A stretch of 61,256 bases of DNA from Vreelandella andesensis (GTDB lineage: Bacteria; Pseudomonadota; Gammaproteobacteria; Pseudomonadales; Halomonadaceae). The position numbers and the translations under genes are program-made. Shown here one piece after another: positions 54,282 through 61,256 of this stretch. The stretch spans positions 1 to 61,256 of the forward strand of contig NZ_RZHG01000023.1 in NCBI RefSeq assembly GCF_003989795.1. The letters run 5' to 3'. The notes under the pieces are model-generated. The model was not told where the DNA came from. It made no database searches and worked only from the letters and a program-made list of their open reading frames with translations. Each line of letters opens with the position of its first letter. Position 1 is the first letter of the stretch.

Positions 54282-55958
54282 TTACGAGGCCTGCCTGGCA
54301 GCTGTGCCATGAGCAACATAGTAATCAACATGAGCGCGGGGCAGTGGCTCGCGGCCACGTATCCAATCAGCAATTTTCTCCGCCAACATAATGGTTGGGG
54401 CATTCAAGTTGCCGGTTGGAATGATGGGAAACAGCGATGCATCGACCACGCGTAGCCCTTCAAGTCCGTGTACTCGTCCCTGGCCGTCGGTAACTGCCAT
54501 GTCATCTTCGCCCATGCGGCAGCTTCCACAAGGGTGGTAGGCAGTCTCGGCGTGGTGTTTGACGAAGCTATCGAGCTCCTGGTCACTTTGCACGCCGGGG
54601 CCGGGTGCGATTTCACGACCACGGTATTTCTCAAACGCAGGCTGCGCGATAATATTGCGGGTTAGGCGAATCGCGTCGCGGAACTCCTGCCAATCTTTCT
54701 CTTTGGCCATGTAGTTAAACAAAATACTGGGTGCCGCGTGCGGATCTTTAGATGTCAGACGAATACGTCCGCGGCTTTCCGAGCGCATCGAGCCGACGTG
54801 AGCCTGGAAGCCATGAGCCTGAACCACACTTTTGCCATTGTAGCTGATGGCAATGGGCAGAAAGTGATACTGCAGGTTCGGCCACGCTTCCTCATCACGG
54901 CTGCGAATAAAGCCGCAGGATTCAAACTGGTTGCTGGCACCAACCCCGGTGCCTTTAAATAGCCACTCAGCGCCAATCTTAGGTTGGTTATACCATTTCA
55001 ACGCGGGATACAGCGAAATCGGTTCTTTGCATTCGTATTGAATGTACATTTCAAGGTGGTCTTGAAGATTTTCACCCACACCGGGCAGCTCATGAACCAC
55101 TGAAATGCCTAATTCTTTAAGCCATTCTGAGTTGCCGACGCCTGAGCGTTGGAGAATCTGTGGTGAGGCAATGGCGCCGCCACACAACAGTACTTCGCGG
55201 CGGGCGCGGGCCATTTGTGATTGGCCTTTTTGCTCGTAACGAACGCCGACGGCGCGCTTACCATCAAATTCAATCACATCAGTGACTGCGTGGGTTTCGA
55301 TGGTTAGGTTGCTACGTTGTTTGGCGGTATCCAGGTAGCCACGTGCCGTTGACGCACGGCGTCCCTTAGGGGTAACGAAACGGTCCATGGGGCCAAAGCC
55401 CTCTTGCTGGTAGCCGTTTACATCGTCCGTTTCCGGGTAGCCAGCCTGTTTGCCCGCTTCGATAAAGGTGCGGTAAAGCGGGTTATTGCCCGTTTTAGGC
55501 GTGGTAACGCTGACCGGCCCGTCGCCGCCGTGATAATCATTGGGACCAATATCACGGGTTTCGCACTTTTTGAAATAGGGCAAGCAGCTGAGGTAATCCC
55601 ATTCTTCCAAACCGGGCTGCTTGGCCCAGTTATCGTAATCCAAGGCATTACCGCGGATATAGCACATGCCGTTGATTAGCGAAGAACCGCCCAAGCCTTT
55701 GCCTCGACCACACTCCATACGGCGGCCATCCATGTGCGGCTCAGGGTCGGTTTCAAATGCCCAGTTGTAGCGTTTACCTTGGAGCGGGAAGGCCAGTGCA
55801 GCGGGCATTTGAGTGCGAAAATCGAAACGGTAATCGGGGCCGCCTGCTTCGAGTAGTAACACGCTGACGTCACTGTCTTCGGTCAGGCGGGTAGCCAGCA
55901 CATTGCCCGCCGAGCCTGCACCGATAATAATATAATCAAACTCACGTGGTTCGGACAT
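54282..55958 (-). CDS. betA: Choline dehydrogenase
   Basis: Oxidises choline to betaine aldehyde, and can further oxidise it, as the membrane-bound step in synthesis of the osmoprotectant glycine betaine. The 558-aa GMC oxidoreductase starts with the FAD motif [17 protein letters not shown] and shows [21 protein letters not shown]. The active-site histidine lies in [16 protein letters not shown], and [15 protein letters not shown] is at the C-terminus. ATG 55958 with AAGGAGG directly upstream is chosen over the ORF start at 56081. It begins 10 bp after betB ends, third in betI-betB-betA. Confidence 0.95.
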   Translation of the reverse strand: MSEPREFDYIIIGAGSAGNVLATRLTEDSDVSVLLLEAGGPDYRFDFRTQMPAALAFPLQGKRYNWAFETDPEPHMDGRRMECGRGKGLGGSSLINGMCYIRGNALDYDNWAKQPGLEEWDYLSCLPYFKKCETRDIGPNDYHGGDGPVSVTTPKTGNNPLYRTFIEAGKQAGYPETDDVNGYQQEGFGPMDRFVTPKGRRASTARGYLDTAKQRSNLTIETHAVTDVIEFDGKRAVGVRYEQKGQSQMARARREVLLCGGAIASPQILQRSGVGNSEWLKELGISVVHELPGVGENLQDHLEMYIQYECKEPISLYPALKWYNQPKIGAEWLFKGTGVGASNQFESCGFIRSRDEEAWPNLQYHFLPIAISYNGKSVVQAHGFQAHVGSMRSESRGRIRLTSKDPHAAPSILFNYMAKEKDWQEFRDAIRLTRNIIAQPAFEKYRGREIAPGPGVQSDQELDSFVKHHAETAYHPCGSCRMGEDDMAVTDGQGRVHGLEGLRVVDASLFPIIPTGNLNAPTIMLAEKIADWIRGREPLPRAHVDYYVAHGTAARQAS

Positions 55959-55968
55959 TAGGGCCTCC

Positions 55969-57438
55969 TTAAAACACTGACTCAAACGGACCCATTTCGA
56001 TCTGAATGGACTTGGTCTGGGTATAGTGATTAAGCGTTTCAACGCCGTTCTCGCGGCCAATGCCTGACTCTTTGTAACCACCTACCGGCATTTCGGAGGG
56101 TGATTCGCCCCAGGTGTTGACCCAGCAAATGCCGGCTTCCAACTGGTGAATAACCCGATGAGCGCGGTTTAAGCTTTCGCTGAACACACCCGCCGCTAAG
56201 CCGTATTTGGTGTCATTGGCCCGACGAATAACCTCGTCTTCGTCGTCAAAGGCGAGTAACGACATCACCGGGCCAAAGATTTCCTCTTGAACAATGCGCA
56301 TATCGTCGCTGCAATCAGTGAAGATAGTGGGCGCTGCCCAGGCACCATTCGCCCAGTCGCCTGTGTTCCACTCATCACCGCCTACCAATACCCGCGCGCC
56401 TTGCTCTTTGCCCAGGGCAATGTAGGAAAGCACTTTTTGCTGATGTTCAAAACTTACTAATGGGCCGAAGTTGACGCTGGGGTCCATCGGGTCGCCAGCG
56501 TGAATGCGTTTAACGCGCTCCACTAGTTTGGCTTCAAAAGCTTCTTTGACGCTGCGTTCAATAAACACGCGAGTGCCGTTGGTGCAGATTTGGCCACTTG
56601 AGTAGAAGTTAGCCATCATGGCGGCGTCAGCAGCACGATCTAAATCAGCGTCAGCGAACACGATAAGCGGCGATTTGCCGCCAAGTTCCATGGTGACGTC
56701 TTTCAGTGTAGAGCTACCTGCAGCGGCCATGACCTTTTTGCCAGTCCCAACTTCACCAGTAAACGAGACTTTGGCGATACCTTCGTGCTCAGTCAGCATG
56801 GCACCAACGTGACCATCACCTTGAACGACATTGAAGACACCGTTAGGTAGGCCAGCTTCAGTGAACACTTCGGCTAATTTAATGGCGGTCAGCGGCGTAA
56901 CTTCGCTAGGCTTGAAGACAATTGCGTTACCGGCGGCCAGCGCAGGAGCGGCTTTCCAACAGGCGATTTGGATAGGGTAGTTCCAAGCACCAATCGCGCC
57001 AATGACGCCGAGTGGTTCGCGGCGGGTATATACAAAGGAGCTATCACGCAGAGGAATTTGGCGGCCTTCGATAGCGGGGGCGAGGCCTGCGTAATATTCC
57101 AAGGCATCGGCACCGGTCACAATGTCGACGCTGGCGGTTTCACTAATAGGCTTGCCCGTGTTGTGAGTTTCCAACTCGGCAAGTTCATCATTTCGCTCTC
57201 TCAGTAGCGCAACAGCGCGTAGTAAAATGCGTGAGCGTTCCATGCCTGTCATCGCAGCCCATTCACGTTGCCCGCGTTGAGCAGCTTTTACAGCGCTGTC
57301 AACATCGGCTTTGCTTGCCTGGCCAATCGTGGCCAGCAGATTGCCGTTGTAGGGGTTTGAAACGGTAAATGTTTCGCCAGAGGTGGCGTCTACCGGGCGA
57401 CCATCAATATAAAGTGGCTGAATATCTTGAGCGGCCAT
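55969..57438 (-). CDS. betB: Betaine aldehyde dehydrogenase
   Basis: Converts betaine aldehyde to glycine betaine with NAD(P)+. The 489-aa product is an aldehyde dehydrogenase with [23 protein letters not shown] and the catalytic glutamate in [11 protein letters not shown]. The nucleophilic cysteine is in [10 protein letters not shown], with [13 protein letters not shown] further on. ATG 57438 with GGAGACC upstream gives the usual start; the ORF from 57555 overlaps betI. It is the middle gene of the operon, 10 bp from each neighbour. Confidence 0.95.
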   Translation of the reverse strand: MAAQDIQPLYIDGRPVDATSGETFTVSNPYNGNLLATIGQASKADVDSAVKAAQRGQREWAAMTGMERSRILLRAVALLRERNDELAELETHNTGKPISETASVDIVTGADALEYYAGLAPAIEGRQIPLRDSSFVYTRREPLGVIGAIGAWNYPIQIACWKAAPALAAGNAIVFKPSEVTPLTAIKLAEVFTEAGLPNGVFNVVQGDGHVGAMLTEHEGIAKVSFTGEVGTGKKVMAAAGSSTLKDVTMELGGKSPLIVFADADLDRAADAAMMANFYSSGQICTNGTRVFIERSVKEAFEAKLVERVKRIHAGDPMDPSVNFGPLVSFEHQQKVLSYIALGKEQGARVLVGGDEWNTGDWANGAWAAPTIFTDCSDDMRIVQEEIFGPVMSLLAFDDEDEVIRRANDTKYGLAAGVFSESLNRAHRVIHQLEAGICWVNTWGESPSEMPVGGYKESGIGRENGVETLNHYTQTKSIQIEMGPFESVF

Positions 57439-57448
57439 GTTGGTCTCC

Positions 57449-58072
57449 TTAAAGAGTTTCTGCAGTGGATGCGAATTGCTGGCATCCATAATGAATAAGC
57501 AGTTGATCGAGATAGGTGTGCGCAAGATGTCGCGCTTCGGGAGCGTCGAGCCCATCAGGCGTTAGCGCACCACGCAGCCATAGCCCATCAATCATCGCCG
57601 CAAGCCCGCGGGCGGCATTGCGAGCATCTGCGCGAGGCATTACTCGCTTGAATTGATGGCATAAATTGGCGTACAAACGGCGGTCGTTGACATTTTGAAG
57701 CCGCTGAAGAGCGGGCTTGTGCATGCTGCTAGCCCAAAAGGCGAGCCACGTTTTAGCGGCGGGGTCGGTCACCTGGGTACGGTCAAAGTTACCTTCGATG
57801 ATGGCACCGATATGGGCGCGGGGAGAGTCGTCTTCTAGTGCATGACGGCGTGCTGCCACAGCATGACTAAGATCGGTCAAAATTTGTCTCATAGTCGCTT
57901 CTAGCAGGCCATCCTTACCGCCAAAATAGTGGCTGATAATACCGGCTGAAACACCCGCATGACGGGCAATTCGCATGACCGTAGCTTCTGCTAAGCCAAC
58001 TTCGTCAATGGCCGCCATGGTAGCCTTAATTAACTGCTGGCGGCGTATCGGTTCCATTCCCACCTTAGGCAC
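57449..58072 (-). CDS. betI: TetR-family repressor BetI
   Basis: Represses the bet genes and is released by choline. The 207-aa product has an N-terminal TetR HTH ([36 protein letters not shown], ~30-66) and the BetI-specific [26 protein letters not shown]. The start is a GTG (GTG CCT AAG), with GGAGA nine bases upstream, and matches the family MPKxGMxPIRR. It is the first gene of the operon, and its operator palindrome lies 90 bp upstream. Confidence 0.93.
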   Translation of the reverse strand: MPKVGMEPIRRQQLIKATMAAIDEVGLAEATVMRIARHAGVSAGIISHYFGGKDGLLEATMRQILTDLSHAVAARRHALEDDSPRAHIGAIIEGNFDRTQVTDPAAKTWLAFWASSMHKPALQRLQNVNDRRLYANLCHQFKRVMPRADARNAARGLAAMIDGLWLRGALTPDGLDAPEARHLAHTYLDQLLIHYGCQQFASTAETL

Positions 58073-58161
58073 AGCTATCTCCTACTGACGTTGAATGCCC
58101 ATTTGCCCCTGACCTTGAAAACCAGGAGCAGGCATGATTCCCTAGTTATGATGGCATTTTT

Positions 58162-58183
58162 TTATTGAACGTTCAATCAATAA
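58162..58183. promoter_or_regulatory. BetI operator
   Basis: TTATTGAACGTTCAATCAATAA contains the perfect 14-bp palindrome ATTGAACGTTCAAT, which is the core of the known BetI binding site in enterobacteria and Vibrio. It lies between divergent betI and the choline-binding protein gene, so both may be controlled from it. Confidence 0.85.
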
Positions 58184-58249
58184 AGGTGTGCGAAGTAATT
58201 CTGCCTCTACGACCAGTTACGTATAGGGCGCGTTCATATAAAACCGACA

Positions 58250-59197
58250 ATGGGAAAAATCATCATGAAACGAACATACACACGAAGCTTAAGCACATTC
58301 TTACTGACAGCCTGTTTACCGGCGGCTGCCTATGCTGATGAATGTAACAGCGTTCGCTTTGCAGAAGTGGGCTGGACCGACATTACCGCAACGACGGCAC
58401 TGGCTAGCGAAGTATTAGAGGCGCTTGGCTATGAAACACGTATCGACACTGTCTCGGTGCCGATTGCGTACGCGGGCATGCGTAATAATGATTTTGATGT
58501 TTTTTTAGGCAACTGGATGCCGTCGATGGCTTCCATTAGCGACCCTTATGTGGAACGAGGCGAGATTGAGCGTTTAGCGGTTAACCTTGAAGGTGCGAAA
58601 TACACCCTGGCAGTACCTCAATATGTTTATGACGCGGGCGTGACCTCTGTTACTGATCTGGCAGAGCACGCTGATCAGTTTGATCAGCGTTTGCACGGCA
58701 TCGAAGCCGGCAATGATGGTAATGAACTGATTGAGCAGATGATTGATGATAACGCCTATGGGCTAGGTGATTGGCAAGTGGTCGATTCAAGCGAGGCAGG
58801 AATGTTGGCAGAGCTTCGTGCCAGGGTGCCAAATGAAAATTGGATGGTGTTTTTGGGCTGGGAACCGCATCCCATGAACACTAATTTTGATATAGCTTAT
58901 TTATCTGATGCCGATGATTATTTTGGCCCCAACTTGGGTGGCGCAACAGTACATACCAATACGCGGGCAGGGTTTGTTGAAGCGTGTCCAAATGTAGGTG
59001 AGCTCTTGAAAAATATGACGTTCACTCTGAAAATGGAAAACCAATTGATGAGTGCCATTATGGATGATGGGGTAGACCCACGAGAGGCTGCGAACCGTTA
59101 CCTTAGTGAAAATGGCGATGTGTTAGAAGCGTGGCTTGAAGGGGTGACTACCCGTAATGGAGAAGAAGCGTTACCGGCAGTCCAAGCAGCCTTGTAA
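58250..59197 (+). CDS. choX: Choline/betaine ABC transporter substrate-binding protein (ChoX-like)
   Basis: A periplasmic binding protein of the OpuAC/ProX group that would deliver choline for betaine synthesis. The product (315 aa, or 310 from the second Met at 58265) has a signal peptide (FLLTACLPAAAYAD). The ligand-cage residues are aromatic, as in ChoX: VGWTDITATT, FLGNWMPSM, FLGWEPHPMN and a tyrosine in TIAYL-like DIAYLSDADDYF. It is divergent from betI, and the operator lies between them. No permease or ATPase follows, so it is an orphan binding protein in this window and must borrow a transporter encoded elsewhere. Confidence 0.83.
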   Translation: MGKIIMKRTYTRSLSTFLLTACLPAAAYADECNSVRFAEVGWTDITATTALASEVLEALGYETRIDTVSVPIAYAGMRNNDFDVFLGNWMPSMASISDPYVERGEIERLAVNLEGAKYTLAVPQYVYDAGVTSVTDLAEHADQFDQRLHGIEAGNDGNELIEQMIDDNAYGLGDWQVVDSSEAGMLAELRARVPNENWMVFLGWEPHPMNTNFDIAYLSDADDYFGPNLGGATVHTNTRAGFVEACPNVGELLKNMTFTLKMENQLMSAIMDDGVDPREAANRYLSENGDVLEAWLEGVTTRNGEEALPAVQAAL

Positions 59198-59219
59198 GTA
59201 CATATTCACGTCACGAAAG

Positions 59220-59243
59220 AGGCAAGCCGTTTTCGGCTTGCCT
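59220..59243 (+). terminator. Rho-independent terminator after the choline-binding protein gene
   Basis: AGGCAAGCCG/CGGCTTGCCT with loop TTTT, followed by TTC. Confidence 0.8.
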
Positions 59244-59288
59244 TTCACAGTTAAGGTAGGCATAATCTGCACCCGTTGATGAGGTAAA

Positions 59289-59365
59289 GGCTACGTAGCT
59301 CAGCTGGTTAGAGCACATCACTCATAATGATGGGGTCCCCTGTTCAAATCAGGGCGTAGCCACCA
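59289..59365 (+). tRNA. tRNA-Met (CAT), elongator
   Basis: A 77-nt cloverleaf including an encoded CCA. The acceptor pairs GGCTACG/CGTAGCC and the D stem GCTC/GAGC. The anticodon stem CATCA/TGATG holds CTCATAA with anticodon CAT, and the T stem is CCCTG/CAGGG. The acceptor and anticodon arm match the E. coli elongator tRNA-Met rather than the initiator. Confidence 0.95.
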
Positions 59366-59412
59366 CATCAGCATCAGCACACTCGTCAAGAAATATCAGA
59401 ATGTGCCGTTAT

Positions 59413-59523
<111 letters not shown>

Positions 59524-59639
59524 CCATTTCTTGTCCTTTCCAGTTCGCAGCGACATAAACTTTTCGTAGCAACTCAATGAAATGTAGTAACGCTACAAAA
59601 TAGAGTCATGTCATGTACAGCGAAAGCTCCGTAACTCCC

Positions 59640-60186
59640 GTGTCAAAACTTCTACAAATTTGCTAGCTTTATCTGACAAAAACGGCCAAGCCAAGCATGC
59701 CGCCGACCCTTTTGATGAGCAGTAGACAGTTCCATCCGGGCTGACATCGACAAAGCCGCTCGTGAACCCGCCCACGTGGTGCAGTTCAACATCGACAGCA
59801 AGGCCAGCTCCAACGACGATGGCAACCCCATTCTCAACGTCTTCTTGCGCGTTTTTAACGAACATCAGCGCTTTATCTCCTCTTATCCGCACATTATTGC
59901 CCACATGGAACGCCTCCTGGAAAAGCACGGCGTATATGAGAGCTTCAAGCAGGCCTTTAACGAAGCCAGCGCATGGTGTTCATGGTCGATGAAGTCGGCC
60001 AGTTCATTGGTAGTGACACGCGCTTAATGCTGACCCTGCAAACGCTCACCGAAAACCTCGGCACCATTTGCGGAACGTGTGCCTGGATTGTGGTTACCTC
60101 TCAAACGAATATAGACGCGGTGCTAGGGAAATGACCGCTTCAAAAGCCAATGACTTCTCCAAGATCGCCGGGCGTTTTTAAACCCG
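59640..60186 (+). pseudogene. brxC: BREX brxC (PglY) relic
   Basis: BrxC is the large ATPase of BREX phage-defence systems. Translating in shifting frames gives a clear mid-protein segment: LLALSDKNGQ...DPFDEQ, then SIRADID, VVQFNIDSKAS, NVFLRVFNEHQRF and MERLLEKHGVYESFKQAF. After a gap come VFMVDEVGQFIGSDTRLML, ICGTCAWIVVTSQTNIDAVLG, KANDFSKIAGRF and TRLS. Lesions include a one-base loss that creates TAG at 59723, an internal deletion near 59968, a one-base loss near 60133, and a Lys-to-stop change (TAA) after GRF. The Walker A end and the long C-terminal part are gone. No other brx gene is nearby. Confidence 0.75.
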
Positions 60187-60800
60187 GTTATCGCGCTCTA
60201 CTACGAACTGGGCGCACAGATTGTTGAACGTGGAACCTAGGCACAGTGGGACAGTGGCTTTATTAATGCTTTCAGCAACGGCCTACGCCACGCGTTTCCA
60301 GAGGTCGGTCGGTTTTCTCCCAAAAACCTGCGCTACTGTCGAGCTTTCTTCCGGTTTTACTGTGATCCTGCAATTTGGCAACAGGCTGTTGCCAAATTGG
60401 CCGACACACCCTGGGCCGATATGGATGCCGAACGCGCTGGTTTGCTGGCTCAAACCCCGTGGGGGCATAACATTCAGATTTTCAGCAAATGCGCTGACCT
60501 AAACGAAGCCGACTTCTACCTTTCCCAAACCCTCGAACATGGCTGGAGCCGTGACGTGCTGGCCCTGCAACTCAAGTCGCGGCTGCATGAACGTACCGGC
60601 AAAGCGGTGAGCAACTTTTCCCGCACGCTGCCTGCTCCCCAATCGGATCTCGCTCAGCAAACGCTAAAAGACCCCTACACCTTCGAAGTTATCTCCCTGA
60701 CCGCGCCTTATAACAAGTGTGACGTGGAGCGCGAGTTCACTCAGCATATCACCCAGTTTCTACTGGAATTAGGCAAGGGCTTTGCGTTTATCGGTCGCCC
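60187..60800 (+). pseudogene. DUF1016 / YhcG-type PDDEXK nuclease relic
   Basis: DUF1016 (YhcG) proteins pair an N-terminal helical domain with a C-terminal PDDEXK nuclease and are common in defence islands. The open sequence reads VIALYYELGAQIVERGT, a TAG stop at 60238, then AQWDSGFINAFS, LLAQTPWGHNIQIFSKCAD, HGWSRDVLALQLKSRL, LPAPQSDLAQQTLKDPYTFE and LLELGKGFAFIGR. The family's first ~20 residues and everything after GFAFIGR, meaning the nuclease core, are missing. It abuts the brxC relic at the 5' side, and yejM sequence begins at the 3' side. It is non-functional. Confidence 0.75.
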
Positions 60801-61256
60801 ATGGGCGTCAGCGAATACAACCTGGTCGAGACCTCCCCAGACAACGTTATGCTAATTGTGCTGGATACGCTGCGTCACGACATGCTGAATTCCGAGGTAA
60901 TGCCGAACCTCTTTCGTTATGCCAACCAGCCGGGCTGGATTAACGCGAGCGAGCATATCAGCGGGGGCAACTCTACTAAAGCTGGCGTTTTCAGCCTTTT
61001 CTACGGGCTGCCGGTCACTTACTGGGACGCTTTTACCGCCAGCCAGACGCCACCGGTGCTAATGGAAACCTTGGAGGCTCAGGATTATCGCTTCAAGGTG
61101 CTCTCCTCGGCGACGCTAGTGAGTCCTGCATTCGATCGCAATGTTTTCGCTGGTCTCGAAAACGTTTCGTTAGAACCGGCTCAAGGCTCCCCCTGGGAGC
61201 GAGATCGCCAGATCACCGAGAGTTGGCTGGCATGGTCTGAAGAGGAGAGCCGGGGG
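60801..61256 (+). pseudogene. yejM: YejM/PbgA-like inner-membrane sulfatase-domain protein, 5'-truncated and running off the window
   Basis: YejM (PbgA/LapC) is an inner-membrane protein whose periplasmic sulfatase-like domain senses lipopolysaccharide and controls LpxC turnover. From ATG 60801 the frame reads MGVSEYNLVETSPDNVMLIVLDTLRHDML, quoted here in parts: DNVMLIVLDTLR, then ISGGNSTKAGVFSLFYGLP, VLSSATLVSPAFDRNVF and WERDRQITESWLAW. This matches the start of the YejM sulfatase domain. The N-terminal five membrane helices, some 240 residues, are absent and replaced by the YhcG relic. The 3' end lies beyond the window. It could be a second copy rather than the only yejM. Confidence 0.7.

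Noticed and set aside
59640..61256. Prophage remnant next to the tRNA gene
   Set aside because: No integrase, capsid or tail sequence is seen; every fragment is explained by BrxC, DUF1016 or YejM.

Overview
The window reads as a chromosomal segment of a moderately halophilic gammaproteobacterium, most likely Halomonas or a close relative in the Halomonadaceae. The case rests on gene content: a complete betI-betB-betA choline-to-glycine-betaine operon with its palindromic operator, an ABC-type glycerol uptake operon beside glpR, glpK and glpD, a FadE-type acyl-CoA dehydrogenase, a CcoM-like small oxidase subunit, and enterobacterial/pseudomonad-like versions of lhgO, topB, proS, ampG and ffs. 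No identity was computed, so the genus is an inference.

Layout. 1-1.7 kb: a complete-looking IS3-family element with a programmed -1 frameshift site. 1.7-6.7 kb: an AT-rich spacer, then two overlapping genes for large exported proteins of unknown function; the second is an internally duplicated helical-plus-WD40 protein. 6.8-13 kb: a beta-propeller protein, an M48 lipoprotein protease, a ferritin-like DUF892 protein, a small membrane protein, a PHB-depolymerase-like esterase and lhgO. Within this stretch lie two copies of a ~115-nt element that folds into three consecutive GGA-loop hairpins and looks like a CsrA/RsmA-binding RNA. 13-20 kb: a proteolysis-flavoured run (coiled-coil membrane protein, DUF2784, subtilase, free-standing propeptide-like protein, LemA, M48 membrane protease) ending in a eukaryotic-looking nucleoside monophosphate kinase.

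20-38.5 kb: core and housekeeping genes (topB, an AarF/UbiB-like kinase, a SEC-C protein, ampG, a SlyD-type isomerase, ccoM), then a leftward operon of a haemoglobin lipoprotein, DUF3034, an EAL phosphodiesterase and a cupredoxin-like protein. These are followed by a lytic transglycosylase, proS, a lipoprotein, a glycerophosphodiesterase, a quinone oxidoreductase and an enoyl-CoA hydratase.

38.7-51.5 kb: an SLC13 permease, then the glycerol regulon. GlpR is the repressor, GlpK phosphorylates glycerol, GlpD oxidises glycerol-3-phosphate, and an operon on the minus strand (GlpS, GlpT, GlpP, GlpQ, DUF2160, GlpV) imports glycerol by ABC transport. A TGTTCG-type half-site is shared by the glpR and glpS upstream regions. 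51.6-59.2 kb: fadE, then betIBA, which converts choline to betaine, with a divergent choline-binding protein.

59.3-61.3 kb: tRNA-Met(CAT) and the 4.5S RNA gene, followed by three truncated genes in a row: a BREX brxC relic with several inactivating lesions, a DUF1016/YhcG nuclease relic, and a yejM-like gene that has lost its membrane-anchor half. This looks like the scar of an eroded defence island.

The best candidates for undescribed biology are the twin GGA-hairpin RNA elements, the exported duplicated-WD40 gene pair, and the subtilase with a propeptide supplied in trans next to LemA and M48.
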